A stretch of DNA of 64,000 nt from Topomyia yanbarensis (taxonomy: Eukaryota; Arthropoda; Insecta; Diptera; Culicidae). This document shows, piece by piece, positions 14,441-26,979 of this stretch; the stretch's first letter is position 1; each line of letters starts with the position of its first letter. The notes under the pieces were generated by a model, which was not told the origin of the DNA, searched no databases, and worked only from the letters and a program-made list of their open reading frames with translations. The stretch spans positions 250,409,556 to 250,473,555 of the forward strand of contig NC_080672.1 in assembly GCF_030247195.1 (NCBI RefSeq), given 5' to 3'. The position numbers and the translations under genes are program-made.

Positions 14441-14911
14441 AACACAGATAACAGGCGTTTGGGCTCGATTCGAAATGTGTGTAAATACCCGCTATTAAAA
14501 ATTCGTATAAATCTGACGTCTGAACACTTTTGGCAATCGTTTGTAGTTGGCGCTGTGATCGATGAAATGCAGTTTGAGTGCATCTGTAAACAGCATGTAG
14601 CAAACAGTTGCGTAGACGCAAAGATGATAAAGTACAAGATATCTCACTGTCAAATTCCACGAACATACCTTCGACAACATCATTTTGATGATTCCAACAC
14701 CATCTTTTGAGTTCTCATTGAGTCAGCCGAATGCAAATTGCAAATTTCTTTCAGTGTGCGGTTGCGCGAGCATGTCAGATGCTTTCGGAAATGTGGTTCT
14801 TTTCGCACCGGAATGAGAGTGAGAAGAATGGCAAATGGAAAGCAACGGTCAATAGGAGAACGGCGAAATCTATTTTTACTTGATCAAAGCTAAATTCTGA
14901 AAGCACCTGTG
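14441..14911. mobile_element. CACAGATAACAG family element, incomplete copy
   Basis: It begins CACAGATAACAGGCGTTTGG (14441) and continues into the block shared with 10795-11208. The left terminal sequence matches the ends of the complete element at 31447-31720. No matching inverted right end was found, so it is truncated or chimeric. Confidence 0.65.
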
Positions 14912-15645
14912 AGGCTTGCGTTTGTGAGAATCGTATTCTAATCAATTACTACTTTTTTGACGAATATGATGTACTAATGAAGCAAATTATAATGATTTTC
15001 GTTTGGAGAACTGTTTGTATCATTCATGAAATCTCCGAGCACATCATTTATAGTAACATTTCTAAATGAAATTAAATCCAACAAGGTCAGGTAGCTATTA
15101 AAGTGCTACAGATTTTGGAGGCAGCATATACTAATGGAAAGAATACGATGTGTAGATCTTTTAGGAACTGACCGAAGACTTCATTATTTTAAAAACAAAA
15201 AATGCGCACCCCGGTAGACTGACTAAGCCATGGATCTCTCCAATCTGTATTGCCAGCCGCACGATGCAAACGAGAACCGAGAAGTACTTTTCAAACATAT
15301 TTTCAGTATACTTTTTCCAGTTGCTACTAGTCATTCTTTACCGCTTAACTAATGCGTTTCAGAAGGATGTGCTCCTTTCTCTTTGATGATTTCGTTTCGT
15401 CTGCCAATCTCTTCATTTTCAAGTCGGTGCAAACAGAGCAACATTCTCAAATGCGCTGTGTGCATTAAAGCGAAAAACAGAAAAAATGATAGCTCTCGCA
15501 TATGCCATGCGCGCGTCCACTACTCTGCAGTAGTGTGGGTATGTGAAATGGGCAGATGATTAGTTCTATGTGAACTCGTTCGATGGCGTTACTGAACTGA
15601 AGACTGAATTTTTTCAAAGTGAACAGGGTCTGGCTAGAGCGAGAC
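14912..15645. other. Unannotated spacer
   Basis: No exon, RNA gene or terminal repeat is recognisable apart from the 8 bp target duplicate AGCGAGAC at 15638-15645, which belongs to the next element. Confidence 0.35.
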
Positions 15646-15957
15646 CAGGGTGGCCAGACCTACCGATTTATCGGTAGTCCTACCGATTTTGGTCTTTCCT
15701 ACAGATTCACAGACGACCAAGGCAAAACTACCGAAATTTTGTTATTCCTACCGAAAACTACCGATTTTTATTAATTTTGGACACATCCTACTCAACATTC
15801 ATTTTTTGGGTTGGATTTGGTCTGAGATCTGTGTTGTCAGTATTTTACAATTATATGTCAATACTACGTTTTTGGGACAACAACCATGCCTACCGATAAC
15901 TACCGATAAACTTTTAGTGACCCTAACGATATTAAGGAATTATATCTGGCCACTCTG
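15646..15957. mobile_element. hAT-type MITE with 8 bp target-site duplication
   Basis: It starts CAGGGTGGCCAGA and ends TCTGGCCACTCTG, an inverted pair with one mismatch. The 8 bp AGCGAGAC is present exactly at 15638-15645 and again at 15958-15965. The end sequence CAGNGTGGCCA and the 8 bp duplication are characteristic of hAT elements. The interior is built from repeats of CTACCGAT(A/T). At 312 bp it has no transposase. The perfect duplication suggests a fairly recent insertion. Confidence 0.92.
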
Positions 15958-17910
15958 AGCGAGACTCCATGTTTCAGTCCGTGAATACATGGAGACAGTA
16001 GCACTATGCTCCCTCTAGTAGTTATAATCTTTTTTGTTCCAATCGAACCCAAAACAACGGTTCCAAACGAGCGATGTGAACAAATATGGCGGATTAAGGA
16101 AATAACGCGTGGGCAGTATTGAGATTGGAATAAAAAGAAATGCATGAAATCTTGTTCACATACGTAGAGTGTAAACTTTTTATACATACATACTAAATAA
16201 CTTTTATGATACAAATAAAGTACGAAGCTAAAACAAAACCTGAACATAATAAATTTATCGACTGGGTTTCTTCTAATATCGTGACATTCATCATACATAT
16301 TAATTTTAAATGGCATCAGCAAAGTAGCCGACAATCCAGACAATATTGCTATTACTCATCAACTGCATTCTCGATACAACTTCTCGGGTGTAACGAAATA
16401 CATGTACACATCCTCAGTAACGTGAATCAATGCGTTCCCGAGTTTGATAATGGAGTATTTTGCGAAATACAGGTCGGACTCGATTATCCGGGGATTTGAA
16501 AAAAATCTCACCCCGGATAATCGAATCACCCGGGTAATCGAATCTCTCTTTTTTTTTGCGTTATTTCATGAATTTAAGCTTCATTCGTGGAGAAATTGGA
16601 AATAAAATGACCAGGGCAAATTTTCCTATTATGGTAAATGTACCTATTTTGGCCCTAGTCGATTTTTCAGACTTTCAGGGTGTGATTTACATTTTCAGTT
16701 GGTTTTCTTGGTTTTCAGAATTCTAAGATAAACTTTTTAATAAGGTGTGTCTTTTGCAATACAAGTCAAACTCGATTACCCGGGGCTTAGATTTTCCGAG
16801 GTAACTGATTCGATTACTCGAATACCAGAAAAAATAAAGTTAGTAAGTAAACTGGGGGTCGTCTGTTTCTTGGCTCCAGATTAATTTACGTGGAGTGTCA
16901 CATAGCACAGCTAACATGTCTAGTCATTCTAATTAGAAGAGTGCGTGTTGCGCACCCACAAAGAGATCCTTGTCCTTGTCCTTGTAGCATCATTTAGTTG
17001 ACCAATACTGGATTGTCAGGTAATAACTACGTGTGTAGTCTTCGCAAACTGTCATACTCATACTTGTCACTAGCGAAGGACTACCAGGTTCCCGGGCGCC
17101 TCAGCGAGAAGTACTGCTGGCGCCCTCTTTACATAGCCTATCATCCATCTTTGCTTGAGCTACCCTAGAATTGAAATCACCTCCAGTGACGGCCGAGTCT
17201 CTTTTCAGAATCTCGTTAACCGTTTCTTGACCAACTTTTTTCTACCGCGTATAGGGTCCCAAAACTATTTTTCATTAAAACTGTTGGCGTCAAGAAACAC
17301 GAAAAACCTGGTTTAAGAAAGATAGGTGCTTCTTTTGCAGCTGCTCAATATTTACCTTCCGATCTAGTGCAATTGCATAAAAAAGGTAATTGACGGCAAT
17401 CTAAATTAGAAAGTTTTAGCAGTTTTCAATGATATTCCCAGGCTAAGAAAATATTCCAAAATTTCATTTTCGCCATTAACAGAAACTATCCCTGGCAGCA
17501 CTGCTTCAGCGGAACCCAATCAGATTAATTGTAATAACTTCTGTTCTAATGCTAATATTTATAACTTTTGGTGCTCAAATGAAAGATCTTAGTCCCAGTT
17601 ATTAGCCTTACTTGACGTTGTGTAAACCAAAAGTTATAGTCATATAGAAACATGGTTGTTCATCAACCAGAAGGGCACGAACGGGTTAAAGATTCTATTG
17701 GAATTCTGAGCAGAAATCACTTATTGAAGGGGATAATGGGAGAAGAGCAATATTGTTTGTGTCAAAGTCCACTGGAACTCAAAGCAGGATATTCATCAGA
17801 ACATTACACCAGATTCCAATGATAATAGGAGCATGATTCTGTCAGTATCCGGAATAAAGCATTATCTTCAGCGGAATTCTATCTTGAGAAAGATTCCACT
17901 AGACGTTTAA

Positions 17911-19289
17911 GGGGCCATGCATAAATGACGTAGCATTTTGGGGGGTAGGGAGGGTATACCAAATTTGTGACGAAGTGTGACGAGGGGGAGGGTAGGGTCA
18001 GAAGTTGTGCGACGTAGCATTAAGTTTAAATTTTTTTGACGGGCACCCGTTAATTCTGGGGGCAGATCACTTGTGATGCATGTTTAAAAATCAGCTAAAT
18101 TAAATGCATTTCTTTCCATCAAAATAAAAATTCAAAATGTATTTTGCGTTGCGTACAGTGTATTTTGCGTTGCGTGTAAGACGTCAAAACCCTACAAAAA
18201 ATCAGTCCTACATTCAATAAAACGTCGAACAAAGTGAATCAGCGTAGGACATTTGTTAAACAAAATTTTCGGCGAGGGAGTGCAAAGTTGATGCAAAAAT
18301 GGAAATTAAATGCATTTTTTCTAATTTGATGCAAATTTGTTATATATTTCTAGAGTGATCTGCCCCTAGTATTAATTAGATTAATTAGAGAAAACAATTT
18401 AATGTTCCTCCATTCCCAAGTTGCTTTTCATGCGGTTTTTCATTTTGTAAATTTTACTGTTCGAGGAATGGCAGGCTCGCAAAGAAATTGAAAGATTTTT
18501 CATGCGGATTTAAATTTCCACATTAGTTAGCTAATATTGCTAACTAGTAGACTTATTTTGGTAGCTGAATTAAATTTTCTTTCGGATTCAATCAAAGAAA
18601 ATTTAGTTATTTAGTTGAGGTTATACCACAGACTAACAGACATAACACTATGAGGGAATTCCCTAAAAAACATCGATCCGACAATTTTCGCAGAACACTA
18701 GCTCCACCTTTTATTCACGGTCCCAAACACTCAATTACTGGTGGGTTTCCCCTCAGGTTTGGGAATAATTTTCACTAATGGTCTATCCCCCATATGCTTG
18801 TTCATATGTCAGTGGCGCCATAATTTCAAATGTGGCCACAGTCCCAACTGTAAATATATTTAAAATGACCGTTAAAGCGGGCGAAGCTTTGTTTTTGAGT
18901 GTTATGTCTGTTAGTCTGTGCGTATACTTCCTAAAATCGTTGACCGCTGCAGGATTGTGAACTTCTTTTCATGCTATATGACATGTAAAATGCTAAACAA
19001 AACTATCCACATTATATTTGTCATAAAATGGGCTTGTTTAGTAGGCAATTTGCTGTTATAATGAAAATGTTGATAAAAGTCGTCAAACATTTTGAAAGGA
19101 CATATATTTAAAAGAATTGAAAAACATATGTAATTTTTTCATCTCCCTGTCGCGTTGTATGGGGGGGGATTAGTAAGATGCTACGTCATTTACAAGGGGG
19201 AGGTTAGAATTTTGTGACCAAATGCTACGAGGGGGGAGGGAGGGGTCGAAAATCGCCAGAAAAAAGCTACGTCATTTGTGTACGGCCCC
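17911..19289. mobile_element. GGGGCC-ended MITE with TAA target duplication
   Basis: The left end is GGGGCCATGCATAAATGACG then TAGC. The right end is GCTACGTCATTTGTGTACGG then CCCC, inverted with few mismatches. The 3 bp TAA is present on both sides (17908-17910, 19290-19292). A 3 bp T(A/T)A target and GGG-type ends fit PIF/Harbinger; this is inference. G-rich subterminal runs are also inverted. It sits inside the pogo-like element and hosts 18627-18920. Confidence 0.8.
18627..18920. mobile_element. MITE, CACAGACTAACAG family, copy 2 (nested)
   Basis: It has perfect terminal inverted repeats, CACAGACTAACAGACATAAC on the left and GTTATGTCTGTTAGTCTGTG on the right. It is homologous over its length to 6166-6453. 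It is 294 bp and non-coding. It lies inside the GGGGCC element, which lies inside the pogo-like element, so it is the youngest of the three layers. Confidence 0.88.
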
Positions 19290-19732
19290 TAAGAAGCTTT
19301 TCTCTAGAACCCTGCATCAAAATTTAGAGAAAAAACCGTAGAAATACGGATAAATATTGAATCGAAGTTCTGAAATAGATTCCATTGGGATGCTAAGAAA
19401 ACTTCTATCAGAATCTTAAAAAGTATCCCAAACAGAATCCTGAGGAGCATGTCATCATTATCCCAAGATAAAGCTAGAAACCGACCGAGTAATGTAGGTA
19501 TAATGACGTTTTACGTGGCCTACAGTAACCGATGTATTACGAGAAAAATGTACTTTTAGTGTAAAATTAAAAAGTTGCATATTTGGCAATATTGACATTA
19601 AAAACTTTTCATTTTTTTTGGAATCCCTAAACAAATCTCAAAAAAAATATCTCGATGATTGATTCTAGTGCAAACAGTACCAGAGATATAATCCGAAGAA
19701 AAACATTTTTTTAAACAATTTGTTGAAATTAA

Positions 19733-20594
19733 CCGTCAACAAAAAACACCTATAACAGGCCAACGAGGGTACCAGGGTACCCACAAATTAAAATGCTCAT
19801 AACTATGGCTTCCTTTAACCGATTTTGATGTTTTAGATTTAGGAGCTCGTCCACTTTTGGATTCTGTAACATTGAACCCAATGAATGGATCTGGTTCTTG
19901 GTAATCCGGATTTTCCAGAGTAATGTTCCAGTACTAGGGTATGATTTGTAAATTTAAATAATGCCCTAGCAAAATGAGGATCAAAACTCTTCAAATTGTC
20001 TCGGAAGTCTGTTATTTATTGTTCCGGGATCCTATAGTAGTTTGAAAAATGGAATTGGAACGGAATGGCCATTCACGGCCCTACGAGAGCCTGCTCCGGA
20101 ATGTCTGTTTCGGGGTGAAATTACCAAATGGTTCCAATACCACGAGATAAAGCCTATTGATGCTATGCCAATTATGATATTGCTAGTATTCCATTGAAAT
20201 TCACAAATAGTATCCAAGCACTGGAACATGCTTCCGGAAATCCGGATTCCCGGGAACCGGTTGGAATAACCCGATTCATTTTTACCAAGTCTAGAAGTGG
20301 ATGAGTTCTTGAATCCAAAACACCCAAAAGCATCAAAATCGGTTGGAAATTACCTTAGTTATTGGCATTTCAATTTTGGGGGTACCCGGGTATCCATGTC
20401 GGCCTGTGACATAGTAACAAATTCAGGAGCCCCTTCTCACTCCCTTCTTACAAAAACATTATTATCCCAAAAGCTTGACTTAGTGAAGTTCTAAGATGTC
20501 AAAAAGTTTCAATTTCCAGCTACGGATAAAACATCGGAATTTCATTATTTGTAACCTAAAAAGGTATCCGGGTACCGCGTCGGACACATAACGG
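19733..20594. mobile_element. TTAA-flanked foldback element
   Basis: TTAA lies at 19729-19732 and at 20595-20598. The ends are CCGTCAACAAAAAACACC on the left and GTGTCCGAC-type, ending CATAACGG, on the right. The arms share GGGTACC-rich segments (19763-19782 against 20388-20400) and an inverted block around AACCGATTTTGATG. A TTAA target is typical of piggyBac-mobilised MITEs. No transposase is present. A 3' fragment of the same family is at 57335-57398. Confidence 0.65.
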
Positions 20595-20995
20595 TTAAGA
20601 GTGTTCCCATGGACTGAGGGGCTGTTTAAACGACACAACAATTTAGGTTATTATATATTATCTCTAAATGAACAATTTCTTCAAAACTGGTTCCAATCCA
20701 TGATGGTCGATTCCAAGTTTTGTTTTTTAGGTCACTTTACGCGGAATAACCCATATATAAGCTATTTTTGTGGTAGGTTAAAATTTGAGAGGAGGTTAAC
20801 CCTAGACCCCCAAATTGCCCGAAAAAAAACGTTCTATTGACTGCATTGATCGAATTAGCACTATAATAAGACATAGTTGAAATTTGATTTTTTTTTCAAA
20901 ACACCCGGATAATCGAATCATTTTCCCCGGATAATCGAATCACGGATAATCGAATCCCCGGATAATCGAATCCCCGGATAATCGAGTCCGACCTG

Positions 20996-22567
20996 TATGT
21001 CAAAAAAAGAATTCGTCAAACATTCATTAACGACCAATTTCTTCATTTGGATGAAAACCGGTTTCCGTTGAAAACCGGTTTTCGGCTAATTGGCCACCAG
21101 CAACCCGAAAACTGGTTTTCAGTGAAAACCAGGGGTGGCATTTTCATCCAGTGAAGAAATTGGCCATAAGACTACAAGTTATTCGCTGTTTGCCAGGCCC
21201 CTGCTAGGCAGCCATTTTGTCCTAGCCAACATCTGCCTTTGTTATAATCAAAACAACCCAATGCTACACACTAAGCCAGCCAAAAGTTGTTCGGTAATTT
21301 CTTTTGACGACTACCACAGTAAAGTGATATTTTTACGGAGCTTTCAGCAAATTATTTAAAAAATTGCGGTAAAGTTTTCATTTTTTTACGATTTTCAGTA
21401 ATTTTTCGAATAATTTGCTGAAACCCGCAATATTTTTCACTGAATTTATCAGCACTTTTGTTTTTTTCGGTATATAAACATTATCCAGTAAAAAACTGAC
21501 TGATTGTTCGGCAAAATTGTACCAACCAGAGTCGAAAAATGTTTTTTTCGTTTACCAAAATCCGACGAAAATGACGAGCGAGCGATGCTACTTTCTAAAC
21601 CACTAGAACATTACGAAACCGAAAATGAGACAACGGCCTACGACAAAGCATGCGGGTAAATTCAATTTCATTATTTCCTTCACACATTCGTTTTCGCTTC
21701 GAAATTGAGAACGACATTGGTCTCTTCGATATTGCACATAGCGCTGGCCAAACGAAAAGAAACTAGTAACGATATTTATTTGTCGTTGTTCGATTTGGGA
21801 GAATAACAAGCTAGCGATGATATTGGACGACTGAAGGGGCAGTGGTGTGCGTATTTCCTGTATTTGCGGCGTTCTAGTTGCATTTTATGATGCACATTGC
21901 TATAATTTCATTTAATGAAAATTAAAATAAAAATCAAAATTACTGATTTGAAATTAAAACGAGATTGAATTTTCGTATTGTCAAAGGAAAACGAAAGTCA
22001 CTACTTCTGCTACTCGCATCCATAGAATCGAAAGAAGAAGGGGCGTTGCCTTTATTGTTTCGCTTCGTGTGAATTTAGTAACGAAGGAGGCAGCGAAAAG
22101 ACGAAGGTGAATTCAGTGAATTTCATCGTTCATTGAATGGGTATGAGAATTTTCGACCCTGGTACCAACATTACCGAACCTCGTCAAAAACTTACAAAAC
22201 AGGTACAGCAAATTATCTGTCAAATCGAGGAAACTACTGACTGACCAGTATTTTTTGACGTTTGGATAGAACGGATTGCGGAGAGTTCGGTAACCGAATT
22301 GTTTTACTGAATTGATTACCGAACGGTTTGCTGTTCAAAAACCCAGTAAAATTTTACTGTACCCAGTAATTTAAATTAAGTGTGTATTGCAAGGGCGACG
22401 TGGGCCTAGAGCCGGCATATGTTGACTACTGTCAAAGTCTGTATATCTCCATAGCGGATGACAGGAGTGACACCCCTCTGCTGTTTGCACAAAATTCCTG
22501 GTTGCCAAAACTAGCAGAAAAAAAAACTTGGTAGACAGTGCAGCCAAATTCACGGTTTTCTTCTCCG
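20996..22567. other. Spacer with diverged repeat sequence
   Basis: No gene was found. GAAAACCGGTTTTC-type palindromic words recur at 21054-21130. Segments around 21290-21480 and 22230-22380 share CGGTAA/CAGTAAAATTTT words, but a clean element boundary could not be drawn. Confidence 0.35.
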
Positions 22568-22933
22568 CGTGAGATGCCAGATTTGCAGACATGTCTGCAA
22601 ATTCACAGACTTTTAATTTTAGCTGCAGATTTTTTAGTTTGTTTGCAAATATTCACAAATTTTTTAGTTTGGTTGCAGATATTTACAGATTTTTGAGAAT
22701 AAAGGCTTTTGGTAACACTAGTTTCAAATTACAGCTTTATCTACTTCATGTTTTTCCTCCATGAACTGTTTCTCTCTACTTATCTTGGGCAATAAATGCA
22801 CTATTTTCATTTAATATAATGCATCATTTTAAGTCATTTTTGGTCAGAAATGGTTTTCCTGACATTTTTGGTACTTACCAGACTTTTAAAATTATTATTG
22901 CAGACATTTGAAAAAAAGTATCTGGCATCTCTG
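22568..22933. mobile_element. MITE-like element with GAGATGCCAGAT ends
   Basis: The left end CGTGAGATGCCAGAT and the right end ATCTGGCATCTCTG are inverted. The subterminal GCAGACATGTCTGCAAAT region is palindromic and TTTAGTTTGTTTGCA-like units recur. The end resembles hAT termini, but no 8 bp target duplication could be matched. It is non-coding. Confidence 0.6.
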
Positions 22934-23645
22934 CTTTATATTTGAAACATCCACTGCAAATAATCTGCACATTGAACTCAAGCGTTTTACACTTAATTTT
23001 GCCGCAACTGGTTTGACACTTAGATCTCATGTGTCAGACACTTAATAACAAACTTTTTTGAAATCGCCTTAATTCCAACAGAAACCACACTTAATTTTCA
23101 TATGAATGGCATATTCAATACAAATGTTTGGCAAATGGTTATTGGATGTAATTCACATAGTATTCAAGTTTGTGTCAACTTGAATATTATATATTTTCAT
23201 ATGAAAGATATGTGACTAGATATTAATTTTCATATCGGGAAAGCATTATTATGTATGAGTGATACGAAGACTGATACATTAAAGAGTTTTCAGATTGATT
23301 TTTTTTTTCATTTATTTTTATGTACAATCTTATATACTACAAATAATTTTATTCAACGAAATTTAATCTTTTAAAATAACACTATCTACTATTGAAAGCA
23401 CCACTATGGGTGAACTGTTAAAATCTGTCCCGAACGTTGCGACGCACTTCCCTACGGACATTACCTCTATAATTATTACATCAAACGAGGAAAAAGATGC
23501 AGGTGTCTAGAGTTATTGAGCCGTACCTGTTTCCCGATTAGGTCATAGCACTAAAGAATCCTATATATTTCTTGCTAAGTTGCCTGTGGAACTATTCCAT
23601 CATACGGGGAAGACGAGGCAGATACCTAAGGGTTCTGTGCCAAGT
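22934..23645. other. Downstream flank of the small minus-strand gene
   Basis: AT-rich sequence containing ACACTTAATTTT(G/C) words that recur at 24056-24210. An AATAAA on the minus strand near 23312 could serve as polyadenylation signal for the 78-residue gene. No other gene was seen. Confidence 0.35.
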
Positions 23646-24023
23646 TTATTTCTCCAGTGCTGAAAATAGTTTCCTGTCGAATCTCATCCTGGAAGCCGAA
23701 TCGCCGCTAACACGCCTTCTCCATTCTGCAAAAAAAGAAAGAATAGATTATTAAGTTAATTATATTTTATGCTTATACATATAATATTGTAATGAATAAT
23801 AGCTTTTTACCGCACTCGTTATCTTTGGCTGCTTCAACAAATCCTTTGTTCTGTAAATATTCACAGGTCTTATTTATGTCAACTCCATTTTTGTTATGAG
23901 CTGCAAACGAAAGTTTATCTATCAATTATGCAAACAAGATAAATTGATTTACTTACCAATCAAAATCTCCGAAATATGCGGCGAAAATCCTAAATAGATA
24001 AGTTCAGCGTGTTGCGCAGCCAT
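23646..24023 (-). CDS. Small three-exon gene, 78-residue protein of unknown function
   Basis: On the minus strand, ATG at 24023-24021 opens exon 1 (24023-23957), followed by GTAAGT. Exon 2 is 23900-23811, after TTTGCAG and followed by GTAAAA. Exon 3 is 23725-23646, after a T-rich TTTTTTTGCAG, and ends in TAA. Both introns are phase 1 and the frame stays open throughout. The protein starts MAAQHAELIYLGFSPHISEI and ends RMRFDRKLFSALEK. It has a helical, partly amphipathic N-terminal half and a basic patch (EWRRR). No signal peptide, membrane span or known motif is visible. It is head-to-head with TRMO, 588 bp between start codons, so the two could share a promoter region. No family is recognised. 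The splice-site quality and frame continuity are the evidence; transcript data would decide. Confidence 0.5.
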
Positions 24024-24610
24024 GTTGCCTCAAATCAATGTGGAAAAAACTTTTATTTAAGCGTTTTTACACTTAATGTTGCCGCATTTGTGAGAAAACA
24101 TAAGTTTCGTGGTCAAAACTTTTATTATTCAATATTCCGACACTTTAAATTTAAATGCAATAACAGTCAATCAGGTCATAGGATCGCACACTTAATTTTC
24201 AAGAGTAATGTTGCTAAAGGGCATATGGAAAGCAGTTGAATTTTCAACGTTGCTTAAAACTTAAATTTTATGTGTCGAATCTCTTCGAATAAAAGTGTAC
24301 ATTATTTACAGTGTCGTCTTTGCATTTTACCAAAGACAATGTTGCAATATTGCGATATTTAAAATTTTTAAGAAAATCGTCTGGGAGCTCTGCGTTCGAC
24401 CCAAAACATCAAAACTTGTATTCTTTTTATTTTCTTCATCTTCCACGCCAGAGCAGAGACTGACGTATCACTTTATTGAGTTTTTTGTTTCCACGTTTGC
24501 TTATGAAGTTCAAGAAACATTGGAAAATATATTGAAATATGGGCTTACTTCAAATGTTGCGAATTAAAACATAAGCGTAGCTTTTCTAAACTGTGATTTG
24601 GTCTATAATT
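24024..24610. promoter_or_regulatory. Possible bidirectional promoter interval
   Basis: This is the 587 bp between the divergent start codons of the small minus-strand gene and TRMO. It contains GTGTACATTATTTACAGTGT (24293-24312) and repeat-like ACACTTAAT(G/T)TTGCC words. No TATA box or initiator could be assigned with confidence. Confidence 0.3.
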
Positions 24611-26979
24611 ATGGACGAAAGTGATATTGAACTGTTGAAGAAGCAGCTCTCAATAGCGAGAAACGAAATTAAGAATCTAAGGTATGTATGAAAAAGGTAA
24701 TTATTCTGCAGATAACCTAGATTAGATCGTAAGTAACGAGAGATTCGTTTTGGGGTCTTCCTCTTCTGATCACTACTTGGTCGTTTTAACATGTACTACA
24801 CATTAATTTCTTTGCATAACATTCTAGTAAAAACTGTCGGCTTTCAATATGCATTAGAAAATTGGCATAGTGTTATACTATACTACTACAATAATAGTGA
24901 CGTCGTAATAATCGAAAGAAAAAGTAAACAAGAAGAGAGGCTCTCAATGCTATGAACTAATCTAAACTTTCACCAGAATTATATTCTGCAACTACTAGAA
25001 CATACTTTCAGACAACAAATTTGCAACCTCCAACATGTACATCATAAGGATGTTCAGAAGATACGTACTATGCTACAATCATTTGAATGTGAATCATGTA
25101 AAATAAATAGTAGACCATCAGTTCCAAACCAAAAGGACAATGTAAGTAAAAATTTGTAATTCATCATTATACTGTACGGCTTATAAACTGTCTAAAAAAA
25201 TCGCCAGTAGTTTAAAATGATTGATCGATACTAATGCTAGTATTCTGATTATGTTTAGATTAGTGCCGGCAAATTTAGAGACTTTAGTGATAGAGATCCA
25301 TTTTTATTGCGGTTTTTTGCCAAAAGGGTGTATTTTAGCCTAATTAAACCGAATCCGATTGCGAAAATGTAAAATTTTGTGCCAAGGTTTGATAAACTGA
25401 AAATATAAGTTGTGCTTAAATCATTATATCGTAGCGTATGAAATTGCATATGCAAAACCATCCGTCGTTTATTGCGTATTTACTATAAAATTTTGACATC
25501 TGATCTAATTATGTGATAAAACGGTAACACCGGTGTTGTGCATCAGATTATCATAGGTTAAAGTACATCTTTTTGGCAAAATACGAATTAAAAGTGGACC
25601 TCTACCACCCAAGTCACTAAACTAGACACATAACATGTAACAATTTAATATCTCAAAACAAAATAGTGCCAGATTGAAAAAGAGATTTGAAGAATAAATC
25701 TAGACCTTTTATTCAAAACGACATATCTACAATGAGTGACTCTCTTTGTTTACTTTCTCTTTTGTTAATAATTCGGTCGCTTTAATATTTATCCCTCAGC
25801 TCTGCCAAAATGCTAGTCAAAACCACCGTCTTTCGATCTGTACTGTAAAATAAGTGAAAAATGCTATGGTGCCGTAAAAATCAAAAGAGAAAGTATTGTA
25901 GATTTGTCGTTTGAATGAAAGCTCTACAAATAATCACTGTCATGAGTACTTACTCGCCTTACCAATTAGTCTAAGGCCGAATACACGAATGGGCAAATTT
26001 TATTTCCTTCCAGAGTTATCACGTGCCCACCAACGATGTGATTTCATTCAATCCAATAGGAGTAATCAAAACCCTTTTTCCTGAAAAACGAGCTGTCCCA
26101 CGGCAAGCAAACGTGGCTGCAAAACTCATTAGCCGAATCGAGATGGATCCAACAGTGTTCAATAATCCAGAACACTCGTTAGAAGGTTTGGAAACATTTT
26201 CGCACATTTGGATTATATATCACTTCCATCGAAATCAAGTCCACCTCAAAGCGAAGGTTGCTCCACCTCGTCTGGGCGGTGAGCGAGTTGGAGTTTTCAG
26301 CACGAGATCACCGCATCGACCGTGCCCTATAGGTCTCTCATTGGTACAGCTCGATAGAATAGAACATGCCAAAATTTACTTCTATGGAACAGATATGGTA
26401 ACAAGGTTTAACTCTTTTGAGCTTCGATTTTTCATCCCTATTAATTGTTTCGTTAGGTGGATAATACCCCTGTCCTAGACATCAAACCGTATATACCACA
26501 GTACGATGTTCCGGAGAAGATTGTCATGCAGGAATTCTATTGCCCTAGAGAAGCGCCAGATGGGGAAGAGAACGATGAATTAGCTCTTGCTGCTTCTACA
26601 TCTACCTCAGGAAACTCCGTTTCCAATGTGACCGTTCCCAATTGGGTAATAAATGGCAGAAATTTGAACGTTGCTTTCAACGAAAATGCGGAGCAACAAA
26701 TGAAGGAATTGGCTGTTGATAAGGTAATAAAACTATAATCTTTACAATAGTACGAGCTAAAAATATTTCTTGTTTCAGAAATCTATAGCTGACATTTTAA
26801 AAGCTGATCCTCGATCAGTTTATTTACGAACAAAGTACGGATCTCAGATATACACTTTTCAGTTAGGCGAAAATACGGTGACTTGCAAGTTTGACGATCA
26901 GAATTCCATAGTTAGTGTTCTTCAAGTACGAAAAGTTGTGAATCTAAGTGATATCACGACTTTGTCCGAGGATGAATAA
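24611..26979 (+). CDS. TRMO: tRNA (adenine(37)-N6)-methyltransferase, TRMO/TsaA family
   Basis: There are five coding exons: 24611-24681, 25012-25141, 26014-26397, 26457-26723 and 26779-26979. All introns are GT-AG and the frame is continuous, giving 350 residues. The family uses S-adenosylmethionine to add the N6 methyl group to t6A37 of tRNAs reading ACN codons. Exons 1-2 give an N-terminal coiled-coil-like stretch ending in CESCK. Exon 3 begins the TsaA/UPF0066 domain (FNPIGVIKTLFPEKRAVPRQ, NNPEHSLEGLETFSHIWI, then PPRLGG, GVFSTRSPHRPCPIGLS). Exon 4 has the conserved PVLDIKPYIPQYD. Exon 5 holds the C-terminal DPRSVYLRTKYG segment also typical of the family. The start is the first ATG of a well-placed short exon. 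The stop TAA lies inside AATAAA (26975-26980), followed by further AT-rich signals. Identification is strong; the N-terminal exons are less certain than exons 3-5. Confidence 0.92.

Larger units (their letters stand above)
16470..20995. mobile_element. Pogo/Tigger-like element, 4.5 kb, carrying nested insertions
   Basis: The left end is CAGGTCGGACTCGATTATCC and the right end is GGATAATCGAGTCCGACCTG, a perfect 20 bp inverted repeat. TA lies on both sides. CAG ends plus a TA target fit the pogo branch of Tc1/mariner. GGATAATCGAATC words are repeated in tandem just inside both ends (16509-16545 and 20903-20985). Elements at 17911-19289, 18627-18920 and 19733-20594 are nested inside. No intact transposase or D,D,D motif frame was seen, so it is non-autonomous or decayed. 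Confidence 0.85.

Noticed and set aside
15900..16343. 147-codon minus-strand frame
   Set aside because: It crosses the end of the hAT-type MITE and has no motif, so it is a chance frame.
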